A DNA stretch of 64,000 bases from Geobacter sp. (GCA_003314535.1 POSG01000001.1:248001-312000), one strand, 5' to 3'; positions 1-9,923 are shown, counted from the stretch's first letter. Made by a program: numbers and translations. The notes: generated by a model not told the origin, from the sequence alone.

Positions 1-30
1 AGGCGCCCGGACATGCGCGACGGCGTCGAA

Positions 31-825
31 TCACCCGCCGACTTCCGCTTTCAGCGATTCGAGCACGGCCTGCACTTCGCGTACGGTCTCTTCGGCCCGG
101 GGCGATTTTTCCTTGCTCAGGTAGGACTGGAAGTAGCTGACCGCCTCCCCGACCCGTTCCTGGTCCAGGCAAATGCTCCCCATGGTCAGATAGGGGAGAG
201 GGAAGGCCGGATCCAGCCGGATCGCTTCCAGGCACTCCCGCTCCGCTTCCTTCAGCTCTTCCATGTCGTAGAACAGTTCACCCAGGTTGAAATGGGCGGC
301 GGCATCCTCAGGGTCGATCGAGACACCTTTCCGATAGGCTTCAACGGCCTTTTCCTGCTCCCCCAGGGCATAATAGGCGTCACCCAGGGCATTGAGCGCG
401 AACACGTTGTCCGGATCCATCCTCAGAGCGATCTCATAGGAGCGGATGGCCTCGTCGGGTTTTTCCATGCAGTTGTAGACCAGGCCGATGCTTACATGGC
501 CGTCCGGGTCGTCGGGTGAAAGCTCGACCACCTGCCGGTAAGCCGCTATGGCCTCCTGGTAACGGCCTTCCTCGAAGTGAATGTCCCCCACCGCGGTAAA
601 AGCCTCCGGATCCCGCGGATCCAGCATGATGCCCTTCTTGTATGCCTCCAGGGCTTCAGCCATCCTGCCCAGTTCCGCCAGCGCGCTGCCGAGCCTGAAA
701 TAGGATTCGGCTCTATCCGGCTTCATCTCTGTGCATTTGCGGAACCTGTCGGCCGCGGATTTTGCATCACCCGCCTCCATCAGGGCGATGCCCTCGCTCA
801 GTTGCTCATCATAACGTGCTCCCAT
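31..825 (-). CDS. TPR-repeat protein
   Basis: A 264-residue protein made almost entirely of about seven tandem 34-residue tetratricopeptide repeats, with the usual A-x-x-x-L-G and A-x-x-x-Y/F-x-x-A-L-x-L-D/P spacing throughout. There is no signal peptide or membrane segment, so it is probably a cytoplasmic protein-protein interaction scaffold. I chose the ATG at 825 because GGGAGGGG lies just upstream; an in-frame ATG at 864 would add 13 residues without a better ribosome site. It is transcribed divergently from ptsP. The partner is unknown; TPR architecture alone does not give a function. Confidence 0.8.
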   Translation of the reverse strand: MGARYDEQLSEGIALMEAGDAKSAADRFRKCTEMKPDRAESYFRLGSALAELGRMAEALEAYKKGIMLDPRDPEAFTAVGDIHFEEGRYQEAIAAYRQVVELSPDDPDGHVSIGLVYNCMEKPDEAIRSYEIALRMDPDNVFALNALGDAYYALGEQEKAVEAYRKGVSIDPEDAAAHFNLGELFYDMEELKEAERECLEAIRLDPAFPLPYLTMGSICLDQERVGEAVSYFQSYLSKEKSPRAEETVREVQAVLESLKAEVGG

Positions 826-927
826 ATGATCCCCTCCCGTCCAATCAATCATCAATTTCGGCATACTATAGCAGAAAGAAGGGCTGTTTTCCAGAATTCA
901 TCGACCGGTTACCGGATTGAAATTTCC

Positions 928-956
928 TTTCCATCTACCTGTTTATCCCGTATACT
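928..956 (+). promoter_or_regulatory. possible sigma-70-type promoter of ptsP
   Basis: A -10 hexamer TATACT at 951-956 lies 17 bp after TTTCCA at 928-933. Initiation near 963 would give a leader of about 25 nt to the ptsP ATG at 988. The -10 is good and the -35 is weak. Confidence 0.35.
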
Positions 957-987
957 TTTCGGCATAAACCTCTGGAACAGCGTCGCC

Positions 988-3348
988 ATGATCAAAGAAA
1001 ACAATGAAGGCCTCGGTCTGCGGACCATTGAAGACATCAGCGAGCTCATCCTGCATTCCCACGACCTGGGAGAGACCCTGCAGAATATCGTGCACATGGT
1101 CGCCAGGCACATGGAAACCGATGTCTGCTCAATCTACCTCCTGGAAAAGGATGGGGAAACCCTGACCCTGTACGCCACCAAGGGCCTTTCGCGCAATTCG
1201 GTAGGGAAAGTGCGGATGAACACATCCGAGGGCCTCACCGGCCTTGTGGTCGAACAGCGCGGTGTTGTCGCCATCGAGGATGCGCCGTCCCACCCCCGCT
1301 ACAAATATTTCCGCGAAACGAAAGAGGAGCGTTTCCATTCATTCCTCGGCCTGCCCCTGTTCGAGCGCAGGAGCCCGGCCGGAGTCATAGTTGTCCAGAC
1401 GAGGGAACCCAGGACGTTCACGCACCTCGAGATCAGCACACTCACCACCGTCGCCAACCAGATCAGCAGCATCATCATAAATGCGAGGCTGTTGGACTCC
1501 ATCAGGATCAAGGAAGAGGAACGCGCCTTTTTCGAACAGGAGCTCTTGAAGCTGAAAGGCACGGAAACCGGAAATATTGCTCCTGCGTCTCCCGGCACAT
1601 CAGCGCCGGCAGCCCGGCGAATGATCCGCGGCATTCCGGCATCACCCGGCTTCTCCTGGGGGAAGGCTGCTGTCATGGGCCGTTCAACGGGTCTTGAGCA
1701 ACACCCTTACGATGGAGCGGGAACTGCTGCCGACGAAAGGAAGAAATTCCTCGTAGCCTTGCAGCAAGCCAGGATCCAGACCATATACCTGGAAAAACGC
1801 ATAGAGGAAACCCTGTCGGCAGAAGACGCGGCAATATTCCATACCCACCTGATGATACTTGAAGACCGGGCGTTCACTTCCAGGGTTGTCGAACGCATCG
1901 AAACAGGATGCGGAGCGGTCTGCGCAGTCGAAGACATTGTAGACTCCTATGTGGCGGCCTTCTCCCGCATGGAAGACCCGTATCTGCGGGAAAGATCCGC
2001 CGACATGAAAGATATCGGCCGCAGGCTCGTCGGCTTCCTCACCGGCAGCTCCAGGGAGCCCTACAACATCCGTGGCAAAAAGATCCTGGTTGCCAGGGAG
2101 CTGTATCCTTCAGAACTGGCTGTGCTGGATCACGGCAGGATCCTGGGCATTATCACCGCCAGCGGAGATTCCGGGTCACATACCTCGATCATTGCCAAGT
2201 CACTTGGTATTCCGTCGGTAGTTGCGCCATGGGATGAAATAAAGTCCATAACCGACAAGAGCGACATAATCATTGACGGCAACACCGGATGCATCTACGT
2301 CAACCCGGACAGGAAGGTCAAAGAGGAATACGAGCGGCTCAGCCACGACCACGGAGTCAAAAGACGCGAGCTCGACGAGTTGAAAGAGATTTCAACCGTC
2401 ACCACGGACGGAGTCCGTGTCTATCTGCGAGCAAACGTGGCGCTTTTGAACGACATCAAGGTTGCCCTCGCAAACGGCGCCGAAGGAGTGGGGCTTTACC
2501 GCTCCGAGTTCCCCTACATGTCGCGCACGACTTTCCCTACCCGCCACGAACTGTCGCGCCTGTATCGGAAAATGCTCGAAGGTTTCGCCCCCCTTCCGGT
2601 TACCATACGCACCCTGGACATCGGCGGTGACAAGAATCTTTCATATTTCCCCCATCCGCGTGAAGAGAACCCGTTCATGGGTCTGAGATCCATCAGGCTT
2701 TCCATGGAACGGCCGGAGATACTCCGGGAGCAGCTGGCCGGAGCCCTCATGGCCTCCCCCCACGGGGACATGAGGCTCATGTTTCCCCTCGTGTCCTCGG
2801 TGGAGGAAGTGGCTGCAATAAGGAAACTGGTCGACGAGATAAGCGTCGAGCTGCGGCAGGAAGGCCGGGCCGTGGCCGACCGGATACCGATCGGGATAAT
2901 GATCGAGGTCCCGGCCGCGGTCCAGGCTGCCGGGTTTCTGGCACGCGGGGTGGATTTTTTCAGCATCGGCACCAATGATCTGATACAATACATGCTTGCG
3001 GCGGACCGCAACAATGCCCGGATCCGCAAGTACTACGATCCGTTGCATCCGGCGGTGATTCATGCCATAAAACGGGTAACGGACGTGGGTGCGGCAACTG
3101 GCAAGCCCGTATCCCTCTGCGGGGAAATGGCAGCCGATCCGTTGAATGCCGTGCTCCTCCTGGGCCTGGGCGTTACGGAATTCAGCCTGTCCGCACCTTA
3201 TATCCCGTTGATAAAGCAGGCGTTCCTTAAAATCTCCCGCGAGGATGCGCTGCTGTTCGCCCAACGGATTCTCGCCCTGGAAAGCTCATCCGCGATCAGG
3301 GCGGAAATGGAACGCTCCAGGAAGACATTTGATCTACCGAGGCTCTAG
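988..3348 (+). CDS. ptsP: PtsP, phosphoenolpyruvate-protein phosphotransferase (nitrogen PTS EI)
   Basis: A 786-residue enzyme I of the nitrogen-related phosphotransferase system, which transfers phosphate from PEP to an HPr-type protein (NPr). It has an N-terminal GAF domain (about residues 15-170), then the PEP-utiliser N-domain, the swivelling phosphohistidine domain with the active His398 in SGDSGSHTSIIAK, and the C-terminal PEP-binding TIM barrel with the catalytic Cys711 in VSLCGEMAADP. The GAF domain distinguishes EI-Ntr from sugar-PTS EI. I chose the ATG at 988 because the GAF homology starts directly after it; the open frame runs upstream into DNA antisense to the TPR gene. The ribosome site is weak. 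A ModE-type regulator follows 39 bp downstream. Confidence 0.93.
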   Translation: MIKENNEGLGLRTIEDISELILHSHDLGETLQNIVHMVARHMETDVCSIYLLEKDGETLTLYATKGLSRNSVGKVRMNTSEGLTGLVVEQRGVVAIEDAPSHPRYKYFRETKEERFHSFLGLPLFERRSPAGVIVVQTREPRTFTHLEISTLTTVANQISSIIINARLLDSIRIKEEERAFFEQELLKLKGTETGNIAPASPGTSAPAARRMIRGIPASPGFSWGKAAVMGRSTGLEQHPYDGAGTAADERKKFLVALQQARIQTIYLEKRIEETLSAEDAAIFHTHLMILEDRAFTSRVVERIETGCGAVCAVEDIVDSYVAAFSRMEDPYLRERSADMKDIGRRLVGFLTGSSREPYNIRGKKILVARELYPSELAVLDHGRILGIITASGDSGSHTSIIAKSLGIPSVVAPWDEIKSITDKSDIIIDGNTGCIYVNPDRKVKEEYERLSHDHGVKRRELDELKEISTVTTDGVRVYLRANVALLNDIKVALANGAEGVGLYRSEFPYMSRTTFPTRHELSRLYRKMLEGFAPLPVTIRTLDIGGDKNLSYFPHPREENPFMGLRSIRLSMERPEILREQLAGALMASPHGDMRLMFPLVSSVEEVAAIRKLVDEISVELRQEGRAVADRIPIGIMIEVPAAVQAAGFLARGVDFFSIGTNDLIQYMLAADRNNARIRKYYDPLHPAVIHAIKRVTDVGAATGKPVSLCGEMAADPLNAVLLLGLGVTEFSLSAPYIPLIKQAFLKISREDALLFAQRILALESSSAIRAEMERSRKTFDLPRL

Positions 3349-3387
3349 CGCTACAATTCACATGCCGTTAAAAGGAGAACACAAATA

Positions 3388-4197
3388 ATGAGCAGCAACA
3401 GAAAAAAGATGGCGGTTTCCGGGTCGCTGGCCCTGTGCAAGGAGGACATGGAATACCTCGGCGAGGACAGGATCCGCCTCCTGGAAATGATCGATGAGCA
3501 CGGGTCCATCACCAAGGCGGCAAAGGCTGTCGGCATCAGCTACAAAACAGCCTGGGACACCATCGATGCCATCAACAACCTTTCCGAAAAACCGCTCTTC
3601 GTTCGCATGGCCGGGGGGAAATCCGGGGGAGGAACCCGCCTGACCGACGAGGGAAGGGAAGTGATCAGGAAGTATCGGGTCATACAGGAAGAGCACGACA
3701 AGTTTCTCGGCAACATCACCAAGCGGATCGGTTCGGCAAACGAACTCTACAAATTCATCAAGAGGATTTCAATGAAAGTTAGCGCCCGCAATATTTTTGC
3801 CGGTACCGTGGCCAGGATGACGGCAGGTGCCGTGAATTCGGAAGTGGTCCTTTCCCTGAAGGGCGGTGATTCACTGGTGGCGATCGTCACGAACGAAAGT
3901 GTCGAAAACCTGGCGCTGCAGGTGGGGGCAGAGGTTTACGCGATCATCAAGGCAAGTTCCATCCTCATCGGAAAAGACCTTGAGGTATCCAAACTCAGCA
4001 CCAGCAACATTCTCCAGGGAAAGGTCATCAAGCTCATGGAAGGGGCGGTAAACACGGAAGTGATACTGGAACTGTCCGGAGGCAACACGATCAGCGCCAT
4101 AATCACCAATGCAAGTGCTGAACAGCTGCTGCTGCACGAGGGAGACCGGGTCAGCGCCATCTGCAAGGCAAGCGACATAATACTCGGCGTCTCCTGA
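3388..4197 (+). CDS. modE: ModE-type molybdate-responsive transcriptional regulator
   Basis: 269 residues, close to full-length ModE. An N-terminal LysR-type winged helix-turn-helix (about 20-95; EHGSITKAAKAVGISYKTAW) is followed by two tandem molbindin/TOBE domains (about 130-197 and 204-268), each starting with an A/S-rich strand and V-N-[ST]-E-V. In the family these bind molybdate or tungstate at the dimer interface and switch DNA binding at molybdate transport and molybdoenzyme genes. AAGGAG lies 10 bp before the ATG. No mod transport genes are adjacent, so the targets are elsewhere. It may be co-transcribed with ptsP. Confidence 0.88.
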   Translation: MSSNRKKMAVSGSLALCKEDMEYLGEDRIRLLEMIDEHGSITKAAKAVGISYKTAWDTIDAINNLSEKPLFVRMAGGKSGGGTRLTDEGREVIRKYRVIQEEHDKFLGNITKRIGSANELYKFIKRISMKVSARNIFAGTVARMTAGAVNSEVVLSLKGGDSLVAIVTNESVENLALQVGAEVYAIIKASSILIGKDLEVSKLSTSNILQGKVIKLMEGAVNTEVILELSGGNTISAIITNASAEQLLLHEGDRVSAICKASDIILGVS

Positions 4198-4216
4198 CAT
4201 CCCGCAAAATATTCAC

Positions 4217-4975
4217 CTACGCTTTTTCCGGGGTCTGTTTCTGCGTTGGCGGTTCCATGCCGAACTTCTGCATGACCGCCTTCATGTCGTCCCAGACTTC
4301 CCGTTTCATGGCAGGGTTTCGCAACAGATATGCCGGGTGGAAGGTGGGCATGAGCTGAATACCGTGGTAATCATGGAAGCGTCCCCTCAGGCGCGAGATC
4401 GGCTCCCGTGTGCGCAGCAGCGTCTGGGCGGCAAAGGTGCCGAGGGCCACGATTGCTTCAGGCGATATGGCCTGAATCTGCCGGAGCATGAACGGATGGC
4501 ACGACTCCACTTCTTCCGGGGACGGGTTCCGGTTGCCGGGCGGCCGGCATTTGATGACGTTGCAGATATACACGTCTTTACGCGAGAACCCCATGGCCTC
4601 GATGATCCTGGTAAGCAGTCGTCCCGCCTCCCCCACGAACGGCTCACCCTGGATATCCTCTTCCCTGCCAGGAGCTTCTCCAACGAAAACCAGCCGCGCA
4701 TCGGGATTTCCGACCCCGAACACCAGGTTGGTCCTGCTGCCGCCAAGGGAACACCGTCTGCAGTCACCCAGTTCATTGCGGATGATCTCCAACTTCGCCG
4801 AAGCTGAAGATTCGCCGTCCGGCACGCACTGCGGCTGAAGGGAGACCTCCCTTTCATCGCCGGTTTCCCTCGATTCCTTTTCATAGGGCAAGCCTTCGAC
4901 GCCCGATTCCTTCAAATCCGCAAGGTACCCCCGAAGAGCTGAAAGCAGAAACCGGAATTCTCCATTATCAGGCAT
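4217..4975 (-). CDS. Family 4 (iron-sulfur) uracil-DNA glycosylase
   Basis: 252 residues. It removes uracil from DNA to start base-excision repair. The family-4 motifs are clear: GEAPGREED (99-107), TFHPAYLLRNP near 211-221 with the catalytic-loop His, and four cysteines placed to hold a 4Fe-4S cluster (C72, C75, C143, C159). The first about 65 residues are a poorly conserved N-terminal extension often seen in bacterial members. AAAGGGG precedes the ATG. It converges with the ModE gene and is divergent from the phospholipase-like gene, with only 34 bp between the starts. Confidence 0.92.
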   Translation of the reverse strand: MPDNGEFRFLLSALRGYLADLKESGVEGLPYEKESRETGDEREVSLQPQCVPDGESSASAKLEIIRNELGDCRRCSLGGSRTNLVFGVGNPDARLVFVGEAPGREEDIQGEPFVGEAGRLLTRIIEAMGFSRKDVYICNVIKCRPPGNRNPSPEEVESCHPFMLRQIQAISPEAIVALGTFAAQTLLRTREPISRLRGRFHDYHGIQLMPTFHPAYLLRNPAMKREVWDDMKAVMQKFGMEPPTQKQTPEKA

Positions 4976-5009
4976 CTAATACCCCTTTACATTCCATGTC
5001 GCATTCACT

Positions 5010-5966
5010 ATGCTGATCACTATGGCAATACTCACAGCGGTTCTGTTGCTGATATTTTTGGTTCCGGGCGAAGCCTTCGCCTGGGGCGCAGGCTTCCACC
5101 TCCAGGTCGGTTCCGCGGTCCTGAGGAATCTTTCAGCGCTCCAGCCTGCCATGGCGGCTCTTCTCAGCGAATATCCATACGACTTCCTCTATGGATGCAT
5201 AGCAGCAGACATCACCTTGGGAAAGAAATTCACCCATTATCTCCAGCACTGCCACCGCTGGCACATAGGGCTAAAGATCCTTTCCTGCGCCCGCAGCAAG
5301 CCGCAGCAGGCCTGCGCCCTCGGATATCTCAGCCATCTTGCTGCAGACACCATAGCCCACAACTATTTCGTACCCTTCAAGATCATGCGCAGCTTCTCCA
5401 CCCTCACCCACAAACACACTTACTGGGAGATGCGGTTCGAAAGTTTCGTGGACAAGGAGGTATGGGAAACGGGCAGACAGGTATCCCAGGAGCATTACAA
5501 GATCAATGACGCAATGCTTAGGGAAGTTCTTTCGGACACAATCTTTTCCTTTGCCACCAACAAGCGGATCTTCAATTCGATACTCCTCCTGAGCAGGCTG
5601 GAAAAGTGGCAGTCCACGCTCAGGACTGTCTCGGATCTGTCACGCTACAACCTGGAACCGTCGGACCGCCGGGAATATGCTTCCCTTTCGGAAGAAGCGG
5701 TTTTCGACTTCCTCAACAACATGGAAAACTCGAAGTATTTCCAGGCAGACCCGACCGGGGAAAAAGCGCTGGCAACAGCCCAGATGGTGAGGAGAAACCT
5801 CCGCATCCTGTACGCGAGCGGCAAGATCAGCCGTGAAGAGGCATACGGGCAACTGGAGGACATGAAGCGGAAGCTCCACGAATCCATCTGCTCCCCTGCC
5901 CTGCTGCAACAGGTGTATCCCTCCCTGAGGAAGAAGCGCTACCCGCTGGCGGGCCTGCGCCCCTGA
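5010..5966 (+). CDS. Zinc-dependent phospholipase C family protein, secreted
   Basis: 318 residues. A signal peptide (about 1-24, ending GEAFA) is followed at once by Trp-Gly-Ala-Gly-Phe-His. In bacterial zinc phospholipases C the mature N-terminal Trp and the following His are zinc ligands. Further candidate ligands are in GCIAADITLGK, HYLQHCHRWH and GYLSHLAADTIAHNYF. The C-terminal third is charged and helical and is not part of the classical enzyme. Substrate is not predictable from sequence. No good ribosome site is visible; ATG at 5022 is an alternative start. Its 3' end overlaps the convergent coaBC gene by 28 bp. Confidence 0.8.
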   Translation: MLITMAILTAVLLLIFLVPGEAFAWGAGFHLQVGSAVLRNLSALQPAMAALLSEYPYDFLYGCIAADITLGKKFTHYLQHCHRWHIGLKILSCARSKPQQACALGYLSHLAADTIAHNYFVPFKIMRSFSTLTHKHTYWEMRFESFVDKEVWETGRQVSQEHYKINDAMLREVLSDTIFSFATNKRIFNSILLLSRLEKWQSTLRTVSDLSRYNLEPSDRREYASLSEEAVFDFLNNMENSKYFQADPTGEKALATAQMVRRNLRILYASGKISREEAYGQLEDMKRKLHESICSPALLQQVYPSLRKKRYPLAGLRP

Positions 5967-7153
5967 TTCTTCATTTCAACCACCCGGTCCAGTATGATGT
6001 CCGCAAGTGACTCCTTGGCCATGAGCGGCAGGTCCTCGACCCTTCCGTCGCGTGAAATGAGCTTGACGATATTCGTGTCGACGGCAAACCCGGCGCCCTC
6101 CCTGGTCACGTCGTTTGCAACGATCATGTCCAGTTTTTTTTCCGCAATCTTCTTCACGGCATTACCGGCAAGGTCCTCGGTCTCGGCTGCAAACCCCACG
6201 ATGAACTGGCTGGTCTTGTGTCGTCCGATTTCCGCCAGAATATCGTGGGTTCTGGCCAGATTCAAAACCATATTCCCGACGGATTTCTTGATCTTGTTTC
6301 CGGCGCGGGTTTCCGGCCGATAGTCTGCAACTGCCGCGGCCTTGACGACGATGGTGGAAGCTTCGAACCTGCCGAGAACTGCTTCACGCATTTCCGAAGC
6401 AGAAACGACCCTGATGGTCTCTACTCCATGGGGTTCATCAAGGCAAACCGGCCCGGTTACCAGGGTGACGCAGGCGCCGCGGCGCCGTGCCGCCACCGCG
6501 ATGGCATATCCCATCTTGCCACTGGAATGGTTGCTCAGATATCTCACCGGGTCCAGCTCCTCCCTGGTCGGTCCGGCGGTTACCAGGACCTGCTCGCCTC
6601 CAAGGTCCTTGGGACTGAGGGCGCATATCGCCTCTTCCAGGATGATCGCCGGATCCTGGAGCTTGCCTTCACCCTCCCAGCCACAGGCCAGCTGGCCGGA
6701 AACGGGGCCGGCAAAGAGATAGCCATGTCGTCGGAGTTTTTCTTCGTTCTCGCGGTAGATCGGGTTCAGATACATGTTGGTATTCATTGCCGGGGCAAGG
6801 AGAACCGGAGATTTTGTCGCCATGATCGTGGTGGAAAGGAGGTCGTCGGCGATCCCGGCGGCAATCTTTCCGATCAGATTTGCCGTGGCAGGGGCAACGA
6901 TGAACAGGTCTGCGCGATCCGCCAGGGAAATGTGGCCGATGTCTTGCTCTTCAACGAGGCTGAAAAGCTCTGTATGCACCGGATTGGCGGACAGGGTCTG
7001 GAACGTGAGGGGAGTTACGAACTCTGTTGCAGCGCGGGTCATGATCACGTGTACCGCGGCGCCCTGCTTGACAAGCAGCCGCACAAGCTCTGCTGCCTTG
7101 TATGCGGCGATCCCTCCGGTCACTCCTAGCACGATTGTCTTTTCCCGCAGCAT
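5939..7153 (-). CDS. coaBC: CoaBC, bifunctional phosphopantothenoylcysteine decarboxylase / phosphopantothenate-cysteine ligase
   Basis: 404 residues, the normal length of the fused enzyme for two consecutive coenzyme A steps: ligation of cysteine to 4'-phosphopantothenate (CoaB) and FMN-dependent decarboxylation (CoaC). The CoaC half (1-180) shows GVTGGIAAYKAAELVR and APAMNTNMY. The CoaB half starts at about 187 with VTAGPTREELDPVRYLSNHSSGKMG and has the N-K-I-K-K substrate motif. GGGGGGAACA precedes the ATG. It is the last gene of a minus-strand run that starts with the response regulator at 10334. Confidence 0.96.
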   Translation of the reverse strand: MLREKTIVLGVTGGIAAYKAAELVRLLVKQGAAVHVIMTRAATEFVTPLTFQTLSANPVHTELFSLVEEQDIGHISLADRADLFIVAPATANLIGKIAAGIADDLLSTTIMATKSPVLLAPAMNTNMYLNPIYRENEEKLRRHGYLFAGPVSGQLACGWEGEGKLQDPAIILEEAICALSPKDLGGEQVLVTAGPTREELDPVRYLSNHSSGKMGYAIAVAARRRGACVTLVTGPVCLDEPHGVETIRVVSASEMREAVLGRFEASTIVVKAAAVADYRPETRAGNKIKKSVGNMVLNLARTHDILAEIGRHKTSQFIVGFAAETEDLAGNAVKKIAEKKLDMIVANDVTREGAGFAVDTNIVKLISRDGRVEDLPLMAKESLADIILDRVVEMKNQGRRPASG

Positions 7154-7224
7154 TGTTCCCCCCTGTCCATGCCGTCACCCGGCCTGCCTATGACTGCGCA
7201 ATGCTCGGTTGCCGGCGAATGATT

Positions 7225-8322
7225 TCACGAAAGTTCCAGGTCCTTTCCCTGCAGGCTTTCGAACGGGCTGTTTCTGAATCCCTTTTTGCCGTGCTCCGGG
7301 TCTGCGCCGGGAAGGTCTTTCAAGTGCAGCTCTCCGTCCTCCCCCTCTCCGGGCTCCGGCAGAGGAACTCCACAGCCAATGTCCTTGTAGAAGTACCTGT
7401 CATAGAGCCGGTGGTAAGCGGTCCAGCGGGACTGGCTCAACGTTTCCTTGCGCATGTGGGTACGTATCCCGTTGATCTTCGAATCCAGGTCATCCAGGTA
7501 GTTCAGCACGGTAGCCTCGATCGTCTTCGGCCTTTTCGGCGATCCGTATTCATACTGGCCATGATGCGACAGCATCATATGCTTGAGAAGCATGGACATT
7601 TCATGGGGGAAGTCCCGGATCAGGGAAATTTTCTCATGCACCATCTCGTACCCGATGGAAATGTGGCCCAAAAGCTTTCCTTCATCCGTATAATCGAAAG
7701 AACGGAGGTAGGTCATCTCCCTGACCTTGCCCACGTCATGCAACAGCGCTCCGGCAACCAGCAGGTCCCGGTTGAGATCCTGGTAAACCGGCGCGATCAG
7801 ATCCACCAGCCTCGCCACGGCCAGCGAATGTTCCAGCAACCCGCCCAGATAAACATGGTGCATGCCCTTGGCTGCAGGGGCGGTACTGTAGCGGTCGAGA
7901 AAATCGGCATCGCTGAAGAACGACTCAAGGAGCCGCCTCAGGTCCGAATCCCTGCACGACTCCACAACCGACGCCAATTCGTCCAGCATCTCGTCGACGT
8001 TGCGTTCACCGGCCGGGAGGAAATCCTGCAGATTCACCTCGTTGTCGGGAATCCGGGACAGCTCGGAGACTATCAGCTGCATTTTACCCAGGTATACCGT
8101 AGCCTTTGCGGCTATGAATATGAAATCGTTCTTTTCGAAACGGGCGCCGATGGTTTCCACGTTTTCCCAAACCCTGCCCTCGATTTCGCCGCTCTTGTCC
8201 ATCAGGTGAAGGGTGAGGTACGGCTTGCCGTTCCTGGCCAGCGATTCGATCTTCTCCTTGACCAGAAAGGCGGATTCCAGCCGCGACTTATCCCGTATAT
8301 CATTGACGAAAACCTTGTTCAC
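7225..8322 (-). CDS. OB-fold/HD-domain protein, YhaM-type 3'-5' exoribonuclease family
   Basis: 365 residues. An N-terminal OB-fold nucleic-acid-binding domain (about 15-110; LTLHLMDKSGEIEGRVW) is followed by an HD metal-dependent phosphohydrolase domain (about 155-300) with HHVYLGGLLEHSLAVARL and the HD pair in LLVAGALLHDVGK. This is the architecture of the Gram-positive YhaM/CBF1 exonucleases, so a role in RNA or DNA 3'-end turnover is likely. The start is GTG at 8322, supported by AAGGAG, and it overlaps the stop of the upstream FAD protein by 4 bp, so the two are translationally coupled. Confidence 0.85.
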   Translation of the reverse strand: MNKVFVNDIRDKSRLESAFLVKEKIESLARNGKPYLTLHLMDKSGEIEGRVWENVETIGARFEKNDFIFIAAKATVYLGKMQLIVSELSRIPDNEVNLQDFLPAGERNVDEMLDELASVVESCRDSDLRRLLESFFSDADFLDRYSTAPAAKGMHHVYLGGLLEHSLAVARLVDLIAPVYQDLNRDLLVAGALLHDVGKVREMTYLRSFDYTDEGKLLGHISIGYEMVHEKISLIRDFPHEMSMLLKHMMLSHHGQYEYGSPKRPKTIEATVLNYLDDLDSKINGIRTHMRKETLSQSRWTAYHRLYDRYFYKDIGCGVPLPEPGEGEDGELHLKDLPGADPEHGKKGFRNSPFESLQGKDLELS

Positions 8323-9920
8323 TCGCTGCTCCTTGATTCCCTGTCCAATTCCAGGGCTATTGCATCGGCAATCCGTATGCCGTCTGCCGCCGCGCTCATG
8401 ATACCTCCCGCATAGCCCGCTCCCTCGCCGGCGGGATACAGCCCGGCAAGGCTGACTGACTGGAGGTCATCCCCCCTCGTGATGCGGACCGGAGAAGAAG
8501 TGCGGGTCTCCACGCCGGTCAGGGTTGCATCCGCAGTGAGGAAACCGCGCATCTTGCGGTCGAAGTGCCGGAAACCGGCTTTCAGGGCTCTTGACACCTC
8601 TGCAGGCAACAAATCGGCAAGCGCGGTCTCGACCGTACCGGGACGGTAACTTGAGCGTATCCCGCGGGCGCCACGGCCGGACACGAAATCCATCAGGTTC
8701 TGGGCAGGGGCGAAATAGGTTCCTCCGCCTGCCGTAAAAGCCATCCTCTCCCATTTCCTCTGGAATTCGACGCCGTCAAGGGGGCCTTTCCCCGGGAAAT
8801 CCGATGCGCCTACTCCAACGATGACAGCGCTGTTCGCCAGTCCTGAATCCCTCAGAAAGTTGCTCATGCCGTTGGTAACCAGGCATCCGTCCTCGGAAGC
8901 CGCCGCCAGGACGACTCCCCCGGGGCACATGCAGAAAGTGTAGACCGGCCGTCCCGTTTCAGGGTCGCGAAACGACAGGGCATATTCGGCCTGGGGCAGC
9001 TGGGGATGGGCAGGGATTCCGAACTGGATGCGGTTGATCAGCTCCTGGGGATGCTCCACCCGCACACCTATGGCGAAAGGCTTCTGTTCGAGGCTGACCG
9101 AGCGTCGCCTGAGCAGCTCGTAAGTATCACGAGCACTGTGCCCGGTCGCCAGCACAAGGAAGCTGCAGGGGAACTCTTCCGAATCGTTCAGAACCGCGCC
9201 CGCGACACGGCCGTTGCTCACGACGATATCGGTGAGCTTTCTGGAAAAGCCGACATCAATACCCTTGCCCTGCAGATGGCGCCTCATCTCCAGCACCACG
9301 CGCCGCAGCCTGTCGGTCCCTATGTGGGGTTTTGCCAGCGTCAGCAGATCATCGGGCGCGCCGAACCTGACGAAAGTCTCGAGGATGTAGCGCAGGCTGT
9401 CTTCCCTGATGCGCGTGGTGAGCTTGCCGTCGGAAAAGGTCCCTGCCCCCCCTTCCCCGAACTGCACATTGCTGTCAGGGTCAAGCTGGCCGGTTCCCCA
9501 GAACGCCTCAACATCGCGGACCCGCTCTTCCACCGGCCTGCCGCGCTCGACAATAACGGGACGCAGGCCGTATTCCGCGAGGCGCATCCCGGCGAACAGC
9601 CCGGCAGGGCCCATGCCCACGATCAGGATCTTTTTTTCAGCCAGGATCCTTGAAAATCGGGGAAGCGCATCGCTGCCGGCCATTTCCACATCGGGATCGC
9701 CGGCAAGCTTTCCTGCGATTTCATTCTCGTCGCGCAGGGCGACACGGAAAGAGTAGACGTACCTGATCGACGATTTTTTCCGCGCGTCGAGAGCCTTGCG
9801 CGTGATACGCCAGTCAAGAACCTGATCTCTCTTGATCGAAAGGCGCTCGAGGAGATGTTCAAGCAGTCCGTCCATGTCGACCCGGAAGTCGACGGCAACA
9901 TTTCGAACGATAAGGGGCAC
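8319..9920 (-). CDS. FAD-dependent oxidoreductase, COG2509 family
   Basis: 533 residues, starting with GTG. An N-terminal domain of about 95 residues typical of this family precedes a Rossmann FAD-binding motif (KKILIVGMGPAGLFAGMRLAEYG, about 95-115). Family features include VQFGEGGAGTFSDGKL near 155-170 and a C-terminal FAD motif AGLYPAGEGAGYAGGIMSAAADG. The physiological substrate of COG2509 proteins is not established. It starts 3 bp after the upstream response regulator ends and is coupled to the nuclease gene downstream, so the three form one operon. Confidence 0.88.
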   Translation of the reverse strand: MPLIVRNVAVDFRVDMDGLLEHLLERLSIKRDQVLDWRITRKALDARKKSSIRYVYSFRVALRDENEIAGKLAGDPDVEMAGSDALPRFSRILAEKKILIVGMGPAGLFAGMRLAEYGLRPVIVERGRPVEERVRDVEAFWGTGQLDPDSNVQFGEGGAGTFSDGKLTTRIREDSLRYILETFVRFGAPDDLLTLAKPHIGTDRLRRVVLEMRRHLQGKGIDVGFSRKLTDIVVSNGRVAGAVLNDSEEFPCSFLVLATGHSARDTYELLRRRSVSLEQKPFAIGVRVEHPQELINRIQFGIPAHPQLPQAEYALSFRDPETGRPVYTFCMCPGGVVLAAASEDGCLVTNGMSNFLRDSGLANSAVIVGVGASDFPGKGPLDGVEFQRKWERMAFTAGGGTYFAPAQNLMDFVSGRGARGIRSSYRPGTVETALADLLPAEVSRALKAGFRHFDRKMRGFLTADATLTGVETRTSSPVRITRGDDLQSVSLAGLYPAGEGAGYAGGIMSAAADGIRIADAIALELDRESRSSE

Positions 9921-9923
9921 GTC